This document shows positions 42,901 to 52,800 of a DNA stretch of 64,000 bases, piece by piece (within the stretch, counting starts at the first letter, position 1; the number at the start of each line of letters is the position of its first letter). Origin of the DNA: CAKSFT01 sp045603125 (GTDB lineage Bacteria; Bacillota; Clostridia; UBA1381); the NCBI GenBank assembly GCA_045603125.1, contig JAZULN010000060.1, forward strand, positions 1 to 64,000, written 5' to 3'. A program made the translations under genes and the position numbers. The notes beneath the pieces were generated by a model, which was not told the DNA's origin, made no database searches, and saw only the letters and a list, made by a program, of their open reading frames with translations.

Positions 42901-44313
42901 ATTGCATATTCTATAAATATCACAGCTGATAACACAACTTTAACACCGATTGATGATATAAATGTATCAGCAGAGGTTCTAAACCAAATTGGTACAAAGG
43001 GCAACTTGAATCAGGACGTTGAATGGTATGTTGTAACAGCCGATAGAACCACTATCGTTAAAAATGTTAAGGTTGAAAAGACCGATGAGGGTGCAACTAT
43101 CTCTATCGATGGTGCAATCCCATCAGGCGATTATGTAATTGTTGCAGTATCAGATACCTTGGTTAAGGGTATAGGTATTAAGGTATTATCAAGTTTTGCA
43201 GATACCGAAACACCCCAAATGCCTGCAAACCTTACAAGCGGAGCAGACAGAACAAATAGTGCAGATTATGCAAACGCAAGTCTTGATGCAGATAAAGTAG
43301 GCTCAGTTGGTACAGCAACTAAAATTGTTTTAAAAAGTGACAGAACAGATGCCTGTGATAGCACCTGGTATGCATCGGGTATATGGCTAAGAGATAAAAA
43401 CAAAGACGCAACTGTATCGGATAGAAGATTTAGGCCTGAAGCAAACAAAAACTATGTATTTAGTATCAGAGCAAGGACTGTAGAAGGTAATACCAGGGTT
43501 GGTCTTGCAAACAACAAGTATTATAATCAATATACTGTGGCTGACCACGATGCAGCAGGTGTTCAACTGGGAACAGAATGGACAGACTTTAAAACTACCC
43601 TATCTACCGGAGACACAACAACATATCAACATAACTTCTTAACTTTTGGTATAGTATCGGGTACTGTTTCAGATTATATCATATATGATGCAGCAAGCCC
43701 ATACTTGGCAGAAGAAATTGCATATTCTATAAATATTACAGGCAAAAATGAAATCGTAGTAGGCGAAGATGCAGTGGTTTCTGCAGAACTTCTAAACCAA
43801 ATCGGTACAAAGGGTAATCTTTCTCAAGAATTTAATTGGTCAGCTCTAAATGCCGATAGAACCGCTTATGCTGAAGGTATTGAATTAAAAGAAAACGCTG
43901 ACGGTACAGTAACTGTAACCGGAGTTTCAGAGGGCGAATATACAGTAGTTGCAATGGCAAAGGATAGCGGAATAATTAAGGGCTATACCGTAACAGTTTC
44001 GGATGAGGTTGAGGCTTTAGAAAAGATTTCATCAGCAGTATTTGAAAAGACCGGATCAACTGTAAACTTTAAGGCAACTGTTGAAAATACAGATGCAGAA
44101 AATGTACTGTTTGTAATCGGAGAGTTTAACGGAAATTCACTTGTAAGCACTGTTGCAAGTGTTGTTAAGCCGGCATCAGACTTAACCTGTGACCTGACTT
44201 TATATAATGTGACCCCAGGTAACACTATAAGAGCGTTTATCTGGAACAAGGGTACATTGATTCCAATTGATAATCCGGACAACTTAGTATTAGAGCATTT
44301 AGTTACAGAATGA
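39907..44313 (+). CDS. Secreted parallel beta-helix protein, GH141-like, with tandem modules
   Basis: A 1468-residue extracellular protein. Signal peptide at residues 1-28 (cleavage likely after IGA). Residues about 34-700 form a right-handed beta-helix starting TIYVSALNGNDSNAGT, with rung-like NIT/VDIKN repeats. This resembles GH141/GH120-type helices acting on plant polysaccharides; exact family not certain. A fibronectin-III-like domain (about 719-820) follows, then two ~271-residue copies of a carbohydrate-binding-like plus Ig-like module (834-1104, 1105-1376) and a terminal Ig-like domain. No SLH or LPXTG anchor. GTAAGGAGG precedes the ATG. First gene of the large operon, and a paralogue of the 49804 gene. 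Confidence 0.8.
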   Translation: MRKTRKLMALMLSVAMLATCGFNVAIGAEESGTTIYVSALNGNDSNAGTVDAPLKTIDAARLMAREISGAVTVEIMAGEYRVSSSINFDDNDSNVTYKAYGEDTPVIKGTVEIPVSAAAKISAEDTLFAKMTEAAQKDAYVIDLGALGITKDMIVDGASANGQYALVDRSDMNGFYVNDNALNIATWPNNNDYAEHDGRGTTENSIIYKEDKCDDWADSTGWWVGIWMPRDYSYYRFAGVSIDADTNTLTYIEKPASSYKEGQDYYSTRWKTFNLIEEMDVPGEYFVDRENLKLYFYPTGNISDKTLEFEVNIPKLFNVSGAKNITFDGLLVSQVSGCPFYIENVENVDIKNCTITDIGGRAIHYNGTEYAETGRYYTDSEDNQAKFWQEQKKKGSYDCDVQNNIIANIGGPAITMEGCGDIDTLTSSENVISDNIISNVSTKQVNRAVILGGCGVTFKNNNVSSARQGALLIFGNNHLVSYNELYNLLTETSDCGVIYQGQSDVFRGSKVEYNYIHDSVLDNNKVYSGLKNEQCGIYWDDGQTGMTANNNIIKNVKIAFNSNQAGAFVHKNNTAIDCEYAWELIDMTRFGGVENDQRTTQANGLTLSQLSELIKYKDLYYGAYDNLEEIVGGINPKKLSVLEGNLNVNSGETVDSYYEDNATFTNNQTVGTYEEQVDLTGIFVDPAGQDYRVKADSGYASLGVLNEDFNIDSIGIQNEFELTEETASFEKLYPAKNECLDYQDEYNFTWSPALGANNYKVTVATDEEFKYVEFEKETIQTGVTVTGLDDETTYYWKVEAENISRELKNTWTSVDGTTSFGINVSQYEDTVVEMPENLTSGADRTNSAHYGALSDSDELAQGAVGDAIKVYIENDRPDSCDSTWYASGIWLKDKNSTASDKRFHPEANKNYVFSIRAKSVEGNTKVGLANNKYYNQYTVANHDSAGVQLGTEWTDFKTTLSTGDTTTYQHNFLTFGIVSGTAADYIIYDSASPYLAEEIAYSINITADNTTLTPIDDINVSAEVLNQIGTKGNLNQDVEWYVVTADRTTIVKNVKVEKTDEGATISIDGAIPSGDYVIVAVSDTLVKGIGIKVLSSFADTETPQMPANLTSGADRTNSADYANASLDADKVGSVGTATKIVLKSDRTDACDSTWYASGIWLRDKNKDATVSDRRFRPEANKNYVFSIRARTVEGNTRVGLANNKYYNQYTVADHDAAGVQLGTEWTDFKTTLSTGDTTTYQHNFLTFGIVSGTVSDYIIYDAASPYLAEEIAYSINITGKNEIVVGEDAVVSAELLNQIGTKGNLSQEFNWSALNADRTAYAEGIELKENADGTVTVTGVSEGEYTVVAMAKDSGIIKGYTVTVSDEVEALEKISSAVFEKTGSTVNFKATVENTDAENVLFVIGEFNGNSLVSTVASVVKPASDLTCDLTLYNVTPGNTIRAFIWNKGTLIPIDNPDNLVLEHLVTE
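42406..44010 (+). repeat. Tandem ~813-base duplication inside the beta-helix gene
   Basis: Two in-frame copies begin with ATGCCTG at 42406 and 43219. Long stretches are nearly identical at DNA level (for example around 42682 and 43498), pointing to recent duplication. A more diverged third protein copy lies in the next gene at 44521-45339. Confidence 0.85.
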
Positions 44314-44326
44314 CAAAAGATACATT

Positions 44327-44353
44327 ATTAGGGCGGATTTCATCCGCCCTAAT
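44327..44353 (+). terminator. Intercistronic hairpin, possible partial terminator or RNA processing site
   Basis: ATTAGGGCGGAT pairs perfectly with ATCCGCCCTAAT around TTC. No T run follows, so it more likely tunes or stabilises the transcript between the two surface-protein genes. Confidence 0.55.
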
Positions 44354-44412
44354 GGTGGTTAAAAAGGGAAATGAATTTTTAAAGGAAAATACTATTCCGG
44401 GGAGGAAAAAGA

Positions 44413-47400
44413 ATGAAGAAGATTTTATCAACGATTTTGAGTGTTGCACTAACTGTAAATACTTTCGCAACCCTCTCGATGGCAGAAGAATTTGAAATGG
44501 TGGGAAATGCATCGTCACCATATGCAGATACAGTGATTGAGATGCCTGCTAATATCCAGGGCGACTTCACTATATGGGATGGTGATTCCAATGTATCAGG
44601 CTTTGCAAGAACTGATAATATTGAAGGATATACCGGAAACGATGCGAAAAAGTGGGTAGCAAGCAAGGATATAGCAAAGGGCGACAACTGGTATTTCGGA
44701 CCTTCATATGGTAAACCTAAAAACGGCAAAACATTTGAAGGCGTTGCGGGTGACGGTTATGTAGTAAGCGTAATGGTAAAGAACGCATCGGAGAAGGGCG
44801 TTGAAGCACCGGGATTTGGCTCTGTATATGCTCATTACAACCCTAGTTTATTCCTTGATACATATCCAAATGGGGCAATGCTTCAATTGACCGACCAATG
44901 GCAAAAGTATGCAGGTACATATACAATAAACGATAAACCGGCGAGATTTGTATTCGGTCTTTGTTTAAGAAAAGCCATTAAAAAAGGTCAAGGCTATGCT
45001 ATGGACGATCTTTATATAGCAAAAGAAGTTGCTTATGATATAGAAATTTCAGGAAAGACCGAATTAGAACCGGGAAAGTCTGCTGAATTTTCAGCGGAAG
45101 TTTTAAACCAGGTAGGAACCAATTACACAAAGGCATCGAAAAGCTTTTCATGGTTTGTTACAGACAGCGAAAGAACAGCACCGGTTGATGGTTTTACCGT
45201 TACTCCCAACGCTCAGGATTCTTCTAAGGTAACAATTTCTTTTGACAAAAAGAAGGTAGAACCGGGAAAATATGCCTTGGTTACAAAGTCTGATAATATA
45301 GTTAAGGGCTTGGAAATTACAGTACCAAAGGAAGTTTTATATGATAATGGTACAATTACTTTAGAAATCACATCAGGTAAAAAGCCAAGCTATACCATAT
45401 TTGATAAGTTTACTGTGACTGCAGGAAATATCGAGGCAAGTGATATCAACTGGTATGCTGTCAAAGAAAACAGAATGGATGAAGAAGATAAAATAACCAT
45501 TACCCCGACAACCGGCACAGGTGCTGAAGTGACATTTAAAGACAACATTGAAGACGGAAAATATTTTATTATAGCAGAATCAAAAGCGGATAGCTCAAAA
45601 AGAAAGATGGAAGAAATCGTAGTCGATAACTCTAACATAAAAGCGTCTATTATATCTGACTTTAATTCGGGCGAAACATCCTCTTGGGCAGGGAACTTTG
45701 AAGGATATGTTGCAATAATCGGCGAAGATACAGATTTATATAAAAAAGCCGATAAGACAGAAATCTTAAAGTTAATCGTTGAACAGTCTAAGGCGGAAGC
45801 TTTCACCAAGGAGAATCTTTCAAAACTATTTAAGGGTATAGTTATACTATCTCTTTACAACAAAAATCCAAATAGCGTTACATTAAATGACGAAAAGGGT
45901 CTTTTCAACTATGAAACTGACTTTGACCTTGCATCAATCGATCAAGCCGGAGTTACAATCTACAGCATTTTCAAAAATTCAATGACCGATGAGGGAAGAA
46001 AGAATGTAATTTCAGACTTAACCGGCAAAGGTATAAATTCAGTTTCTGAGTTTAAAGAAAAATTTATTGAAAGCACAATTTTAAATGCAATTAAATATCC
46101 TAAAGTTTTAGGTTTTCAGTATGTTAAGAGCATCTTAACAAAGGAAAATATGGCTTTGGCAAAAATTGATTCAGGTAAGTATTTATCATGCGAAGATAAT
46201 TCGGGATACAATAAGGAAATTGCAAGAAAAACTCTTACAAAGGCACAATTAGAAGCAATTTTATCAAAGGTTATAGAAAGTGTTCCGGAAGACGAAATTT
46301 ATGAGCCGGAAGATGGCGATACGACAGAAATTGAAATCCCCATGGGAACAGAGGGTGCAGGAACCGAGGCAAAGACTTTTTTAGATGTACCGGACACTCA
46401 CTGGGCATATTCTGATATCTATTTCTTGAGGGAATTAGGCGTAATTTCAGGAGTGACAGAAGATTTATTTGCACCGGATAACCTTGTAACAAGAGAAGCG
46501 GCAGCAAAGATGATTTGTGAGGCTTTCGGCCTTTCTGCAACCGGGGATGCAAAGACATTTTCCGACGTTGACCCTGATGCGTGGTATGCAGAGAGCATCA
46601 AAATCGCATCAGCTGCCGGCGTTATAAACGGTATCAGCGAAGATAAATTCGGAGTAGGCACTCCGGTAACACGTCAGGATTTATGCGTTATGATAACAAG
46701 AGCTGCAAAGGCGGCGTTATCCGATGTTGAGTCTTTGGACTTTAAAGATAGCGAAAAAATCGCTGATTATGCTAAGAAATCGGTTTCATATCTAAACATT
46801 TTATCAATTATCAGCGGATATGACGATAACACATTCAGACCCCAAGGATACTGCAAAAGATCAGAAATTGCAAAAATTATCTCAAAAACCTTAAATACTG
46901 TTGATATGTCAGAAGGCGCTGGGGATAAAGAACTAATATACTCTAAAACTGAAGAACTTCTTTTTGGTATCGGTGCGGTTGATGCCGAAAAATATATGAA
47001 TAACTCCTATATGACACGTGCAGACCTTGCTGAGTTTATCAATGATGTTTGTATCAGGGAAGAACGAGATATAGATTCAGAATGGGAAAATAATGTCACC
47101 GTTGATGATAAACTGAATAATCCTAACAGATTATTTGATGATGTGGACAAATCTCACCCAAGCTATTATGATATTGACGCTGTGGCATCAAAGGGTTATA
47201 TGAACGGGATTTCAGAAAGACTCTTTGCTCCTGATATTCAGGTGAACTTAAATTACGTTGTAAAGACCGCCTTGGATATTATGGGTTATGACGAGGTTGC
47301 ATCAATCACCGGCGGATATTCGGAAGGCTACATTGAGCTTGCAAGAAGTCTTGACCTTTTAGATGGTGTTTATGGTGATTTGGAATCTTCTGCCAGATAT

Positions 47401-49788
47401 AAAGATGTTGTAAGAGTGTTTGCAAACGCTATGGAAATCGGCGTAAACAAGGTTGGCTCAATTAAGGGTAAAACCGTTGTATTGTCATCAAAAAGTGATA
47501 AGACCTTTATGACCGAGGTTATGAAGATTGATATGGTAGAGGGACTTTTGACCGATAACGGAATAACAAGCCTGAAAGGTAATAGTAAAGTCGCAAGAGA
47601 TACTGTTGTTGTGGGCGGTCACGAAATCAAGGTTCCGGAAGGCTTGGAAAAGTGTGCTGATTTGATAGGTAAGCGTGTAAGAGCATACTACGATTGCAGT
47701 GATGAAAGTAAAAAGGTTTTGGTATATATGGTAGAATCAGGCACTGACGACTACTATGTCTTTGACCTTCAGGATTTTCTGTCATTTGACGGAACTACCC
47801 TTTCTTATGAATTGAACGGGATGGATAAAAGTATTACTGTAAATAATCCGACCGTAATCTATAACGGCACAATTATTGAATCTTATGATGAAACACTTTT
47901 CATCGATAAATACGGCGATGTGACAGTTTTGTCGGTTTATGAAAAGAACGACTATATAATAGTAAATGATTATAAGGATTTTTATGCATCAAAGGTAAGC
48001 CCTGAAACTGAGAAAATCTATAGTTCTCTGACATACCTAAAGGGTAATGAACTAAAAATCCTGAACCTTAAAAAGGGTGACGACTACGAGAATGTTAATA
48101 TCTATTTCTCAACAGGCGAGAAGGCTAATTTCGCAGATATTCAGGCGGACTCAGTGTTAGCTGTTAGGATAAATAAGGAAAGCGGTATAATTGATGTTTA
48201 TATCCATAAGGAAGCTTTATATAACACTATGGTAACAGGTGTTGATGAAGACGGCGTCACAGTGTCTGAGGGAACATTCAAAACCTCGCCAAGTTATAAA
48301 AATTCAGCATTAACCTTAACTGCCGGTAAGTCATATAATCTTTATTTTAACCAGTTCGGAGACATTGTATATTCTGAAACAGTAGAGATTACCGACGGTA
48401 GACAGATGGGAATTTTAACAAGACCAATCACCAACGAGGACGAGGAAATCTACGGTACAAAGATTTTCGATTCAAACAAGGCGATTGTCCTTTATAATTA
48501 TGCAGAGCGAGTAACTGTAAACGGCCAAAGACAGAAAAAGCAGGATGTAAACCAAATAATCGAGAGTGCAGTGGGAAATCCGATTATCTATACCGTAACC
48601 GATGGCTTAATTACCGAGATTACAACACCGGAAGGTGTGGCAGGAACAGATAACGACAGAGGTTGGTTTAAGATAATTGAGCCGGTAGATAAAGACGGGA
48701 AACCTGTGTTGGCGGATTTGAGTTCATTGGAATCGGATAAGATTGGAGCATATAAATTGGCTAACTGGTATCGTTATAGTACTGCAGGCGGTGGTAGATC
48801 ATTCGGCGGAAGATTCTCATATGAGCCGGGAAAAACTCAAGTATATGTAGTTCCTGCAAAAGAGAGTGACTATTCTAATTCTGAGAAATTTTCTGTAAAT
48901 TCCAAGACCTTCTCAAACGATACCTACTATATGGTAGAGGCGTATGCATATTCTAAAAATGCCGTAACCCCTGATGTTCTTGTTGTAAGAGAAGAGGCAA
49001 AAAGAAGCGGAAATGTTGAGCAGTTATTGTGCTTTGTAGTAACAGGAATTTCACAAGGCTTGACCGTAAATGAAGAGGCAAGTGATATATTAAAGGGCTA
49101 TAGAATTACCGATAAAGAAATTGTCTATACAGAAATTCCAATATCAGATAAAGTTGTGTTTATTGGTCAGGAAAAGAACAGTAGCGAGATAAAAATTGGC
49201 GAAACATCCAAGATATATATCAACGATGATATAGGCAACAATCCGACTGTAAATAATTATGTTGGAAATATTGGTCCGAGAAATATGTCAGAGCTTGCTG
49301 TTGGTGATATTATAAGATATGCTTTGGACGGCGACGGCAACATTGCCACAATCTCAATGTCATATGATGCTGAAATTGACGATAAGGAATACGATAAAAA
49401 TAACGGATATTCCCAAAGCTTTAAGACCCGAAGCGGTGAGGCAGAAAGCTACTATGGTTATGTTACAATGGCAGATAATAGCGGAATTAAGATGTTATTA
49501 AAATACACAAAGTCAGTTGAGAATAAAAACGTAACCCTAACTAAGGGTAATACTCCGGAGAAAACTAAGCCTGAGTCATTTGAAGGATATTCGAGAACCT
49601 ACGGTTTTGTGCCGATTAAGAATTTCAATGTATTGTTTGTTGAAGAAACCGGAACAGGAAAACTGTCGGCATGGGTTGGAACTTTAGATGATGTAATATC
49701 TTATGAAGACAGCGCATCGGGCTATGATGAAATGGTACTTTTGAGCCGAAATTCAGATTATAATTTTGCAGCGGTTGTATATAGATAA
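44413..49788 (+). CDS. Large S-layer-homology surface protein with internal SLH domains
   Basis: A 1791-residue secreted protein with signal peptide 1-24. Residues about 37-309 match the module duplicated in the preceding protein (VIEMPANI, EIAYDIEISGKTEL, AEVLNQVGT). An Ig-like and helical region follows. Three SLH domains lie at about 656-703, 716-770 and 776-828 (DVPDTHWAYSDIYFLRELG, DPDAWYAESIKIASAAGVI, SGYDDNTFRPQ), with a degenerate set near 907-1000. SLH domains bind pyruvylated wall polymer, so this should be wall-attached. The last 750 residues are beta-rich with no family I recognise. Central SLH placement is unusual. GGGGAGG precedes ATG 44413. Confidence 0.88.
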   Translation: MKKILSTILSVALTVNTFATLSMAEEFEMVGNASSPYADTVIEMPANIQGDFTIWDGDSNVSGFARTDNIEGYTGNDAKKWVASKDIAKGDNWYFGPSYGKPKNGKTFEGVAGDGYVVSVMVKNASEKGVEAPGFGSVYAHYNPSLFLDTYPNGAMLQLTDQWQKYAGTYTINDKPARFVFGLCLRKAIKKGQGYAMDDLYIAKEVAYDIEISGKTELEPGKSAEFSAEVLNQVGTNYTKASKSFSWFVTDSERTAPVDGFTVTPNAQDSSKVTISFDKKKVEPGKYALVTKSDNIVKGLEITVPKEVLYDNGTITLEITSGKKPSYTIFDKFTVTAGNIEASDINWYAVKENRMDEEDKITITPTTGTGAEVTFKDNIEDGKYFIIAESKADSSKRKMEEIVVDNSNIKASIISDFNSGETSSWAGNFEGYVAIIGEDTDLYKKADKTEILKLIVEQSKAEAFTKENLSKLFKGIVILSLYNKNPNSVTLNDEKGLFNYETDFDLASIDQAGVTIYSIFKNSMTDEGRKNVISDLTGKGINSVSEFKEKFIESTILNAIKYPKVLGFQYVKSILTKENMALAKIDSGKYLSCEDNSGYNKEIARKTLTKAQLEAILSKVIESVPEDEIYEPEDGDTTEIEIPMGTEGAGTEAKTFLDVPDTHWAYSDIYFLRELGVISGVTEDLFAPDNLVTREAAAKMICEAFGLSATGDAKTFSDVDPDAWYAESIKIASAAGVINGISEDKFGVGTPVTRQDLCVMITRAAKAALSDVESLDFKDSEKIADYAKKSVSYLNILSIISGYDDNTFRPQGYCKRSEIAKIISKTLNTVDMSEGAGDKELIYSKTEELLFGIGAVDAEKYMNNSYMTRADLAEFINDVCIREERDIDSEWENNVTVDDKLNNPNRLFDDVDKSHPSYYDIDAVASKGYMNGISERLFAPDIQVNLNYVVKTALDIMGYDEVASITGGYSEGYIELARSLDLLDGVYGDLESSARYKDVVRVFANAMEIGVNKVGSIKGKTVVLSSKSDKTFMTEVMKIDMVEGLLTDNGITSLKGNSKVARDTVVVGGHEIKVPEGLEKCADLIGKRVRAYYDCSDESKKVLVYMVESGTDDYYVFDLQDFLSFDGTTLSYELNGMDKSITVNNPTVIYNGTIIESYDETLFIDKYGDVTVLSVYEKNDYIIVNDYKDFYASKVSPETEKIYSSLTYLKGNELKILNLKKGDDYENVNIYFSTGEKANFADIQADSVLAVRINKESGIIDVYIHKEALYNTMVTGVDEDGVTVSEGTFKTSPSYKNSALTLTAGKSYNLYFNQFGDIVYSETVEITDGRQMGILTRPITNEDEEIYGTKIFDSNKAIVLYNYAERVTVNGQRQKKQDVNQIIESAVGNPIIYTVTDGLITEITTPEGVAGTDNDRGWFKIIEPVDKDGKPVLADLSSLESDKIGAYKLANWYRYSTAGGGRSFGGRFSYEPGKTQVYVVPAKESDYSNSEKFSVNSKTFSNDTYYMVEAYAYSKNAVTPDVLVVREEAKRSGNVEQLLCFVVTGISQGLTVNEEASDILKGYRITDKEIVYTEIPISDKVVFIGQEKNSSEIKIGETSKIYINDDIGNNPTVNNYVGNIGPRNMSELAVGDIIRYALDGDGNIATISMSYDAEIDDKEYDKNNGYSQSFKTRSGEAESYYGYVTMADNSGIKMLLKYTKSVENKNVTLTKGNTPEKTKPESFEGYSRTYGFVPIKNFNVLFVEETGTGKLSAWVGTLDDVISYEDSASGYDEMVLLSRNSDYNFAAVVYR

Positions 49789-49803
49789 GGACGGTGAGAA
49801 ACT

Positions 49804-52800
49804 ATGAAAAGAATTATAAGCTTATTTTTAGTACTCGCAAGCTTTATTGGGTTAACCACCACCTATGCAGAGCCGGCTCCGATAGAAACCCATAAGATTT
49901 ATGTATCAGCCGTTTCGGGAAACGATGATAATGAAGGTACGATTGACAAACCCTTAAAAACAATTGCGGCCGCAAAGGAAAGAGTAAAAAAGATAAATAA
50001 ATCCGAAAAAAAGGTAGAAGTAATATTTCGTGGCGGAGAATATAGGGTTTCAAAGACACTTGAATTTGATTCGTCCGATTCAGGAACCAAGGAAAACCCT
50101 GTAGTCTATAAGGCATACGAGGGTGAAAAAGTTTATGTAAAAGCATCTTTGCCTTTAGATATTTCAAAGGCAAAGCGTGTAACCGACCCGGCAATTTTAG
50201 ATAGACTCTATGACGACGTAGAAACAAGAATTATAGAGCTTGATTTAGCGGAGCAGGGCATTGATAAGTCAATGCTCTGGAAACCGCAAAACATCAAGGG
50301 ACAGTACCAGATGACCGAAGGGCCTGCCATGTATAATGCAATTTACTTTGATAATTCAGAGCAAATGCTTGCTTGCTGGCCAAATGACCGTGAGTATGAT
50401 TATTGGGATAAAACCCTGACCACCTCGTCTTTTACTGTTACAACAGATAACATTAAAAGATGGGAGAGGGCAGAAAACACATGGATTGGAATATTCCCGC
50501 TTCATGACTATAACTTTTCAAATAAGAGCGTTACCGAAATCGATGCGGAGAATAAGACCATTCATGTTTTGGCGGATAGTGCAAACCCGATCAGAGGCTA
50601 CCGTTCAAAAAGATGGAAAATCTTTAACCTGATGGAAGAGATAGATATTCCGGGAGAATATTATATTGACTATGACACGGAAAAATTATATTTCTTCCCG
50701 CCCGACACGATTACAGGCAAAACTTTGGAAATATCGCTGCTCGGAACTCCGATTATGAACTTTTTTGAGGCAGATAATATTACATTTAAAGATATTGAAT
50801 TCTGTCAGACACGTTCGAGTGTGGCGGTATTAACCGATGTTGACAACATAGATTTTTATAATTGTATTTTCAGGGATATTGGTTATGATGCAATTTGTAC
50901 CAAGGCTACTCAAAAAGCGGTAACCGGTGCATCCACATGGCAAGCACAAACTAAAAACGGTGCATATAACATGGATATTATCGGATGTTTCTTTGAAAAT
51001 ATCGGGGACCGTGCAGTTATAACAAACGGTGCCGGGGATATCGATACCCTGACACCTGCAAATATCGTAATAGAAGATTGCTATATCACAAGAACTGCCC
51101 AAAAAGCCTTCTGGGATGCTATCTGGATGTACGGATGCGGTGTAACTGTAAGAAACTGTATAATTTCCAACATCCCGCATCAGGCAATTAGACTCTATGG
51201 CGTTGATTTGACAGTTGAATATAACGATATACATAACGTTATAAGAGAAGACGACGATGCGGCGGCAATCTATGGCGGACAAAACGAGCTTTTCAGAAAC
51301 TGGCAGGTAAACTATAACTATATCCACGATATAATATCTATCCAGAAGATGTCTTATAACGCAACACTGGGATTATATTTTGATGACGGACAGTTGGGAA
51401 ACACCGGAAAACATAACATATTCCGTAATATGAGAATCGGTTATAACTCAAACCAAGCAGCAGATACCCATGTTCAATATAACATCTTTATAGATGTTAT
51501 AAAACCGATATCTACCCACGGTGCCGACCGATTAAGTGGCGATAAGGTTACCCAATATCACCTCCATGCAACATTAGAGGATTTACATAACGATATTGCC
51601 GACCCGGAACTTTATTTTGAAAGATTCCCTAACCTAAAAGAGGTAGTTTTGAAGGGTACAAACCCCTTAAAATTCACCAAGTATAGCGATAACTTAATGG
51701 TTGATTGCGGTGAATCGGTATTTGAACCTCAATATGTGCAATATGGGGATATGACAAATAATGTTTCAATCCAAGGGAAAGATATATTTGTAAACCCCGA
51801 AAAACAGGATTATCGCTTAAAGGCAGACAGTGATATGGCAATAGCCAATCCTAATCTTTTAAACGAGAATAACTTTGATATTGAAAAAATCGGTTTAAAG
51901 AGAAATGATTTGGTATTTAACGAGGAAACTGCACCATTTGAGCTTCATTATCCTGTATATAATCAGGAGGCGGTAGATAGCCGTGAGGTTAAGTTTGTGT
52001 GGTCAAAGGCCACAACCGCAACCCAGTATAAACTGATTGTTGCAGAAGACCCTGAGTTCAAAAATGTGGTTTTGGATGAGCTTGTTTATAATTCAGCGAA
52101 AACCATATCAAGTCTTCAAAAGAACAAGACCTATTACTGGAAGGTTATTGCAATCAATAACTCACGTCAGTTCCAAAACCAATGGGAAAATATCGGCGGG
52201 TACGGTAAGTTTACCACAGCCCTTTATGAATTCCCTGATGCTACTCAACTAATAAATGCACTTGACGAGGTAAGTGCAAATCTTGATAACATGGTGGAAA
52301 GTGATGTTGCCGGTGAATACAGGATGGGAACAAAGAAAAAGATTACTTCCTATCTTGATTTACTAAGATTTATAACAACCAAGGCCATAAAAGCTTTGAC
52401 ATCTTACGAACAGATTGATTACTATACAAACGAAGTATTGAGTCTATATAAGAGCAAAGAAAACTTAAACCCCGGCTTTTTGGATATGAAAAAGTATATT
52501 AAAAAGGATTTGTGGCTAGGTGCTACTGACATTGTAGACGGAGAAAGTGTTACCGTATTTAACGAGGCCGGCGGAACAATAATGGGTGGATTAGATGAAG
52601 CAAAAAGAACATCAGGAAATGTTATTTATTGCTTTGATTTTGCCATTGAAGGACTCGAAACCTCATTTTTATGTGTCGGCAGTAATATGAACGTCCAGCA
52701 ACAGGCTTGGTCGGGCGGAAATATGGGCTATATGCTCTGTATAAAGAAGGATTTAGTGGAACTTCAGAAGATGGACGGCTCTTCTAACAAAATTGTTGCC

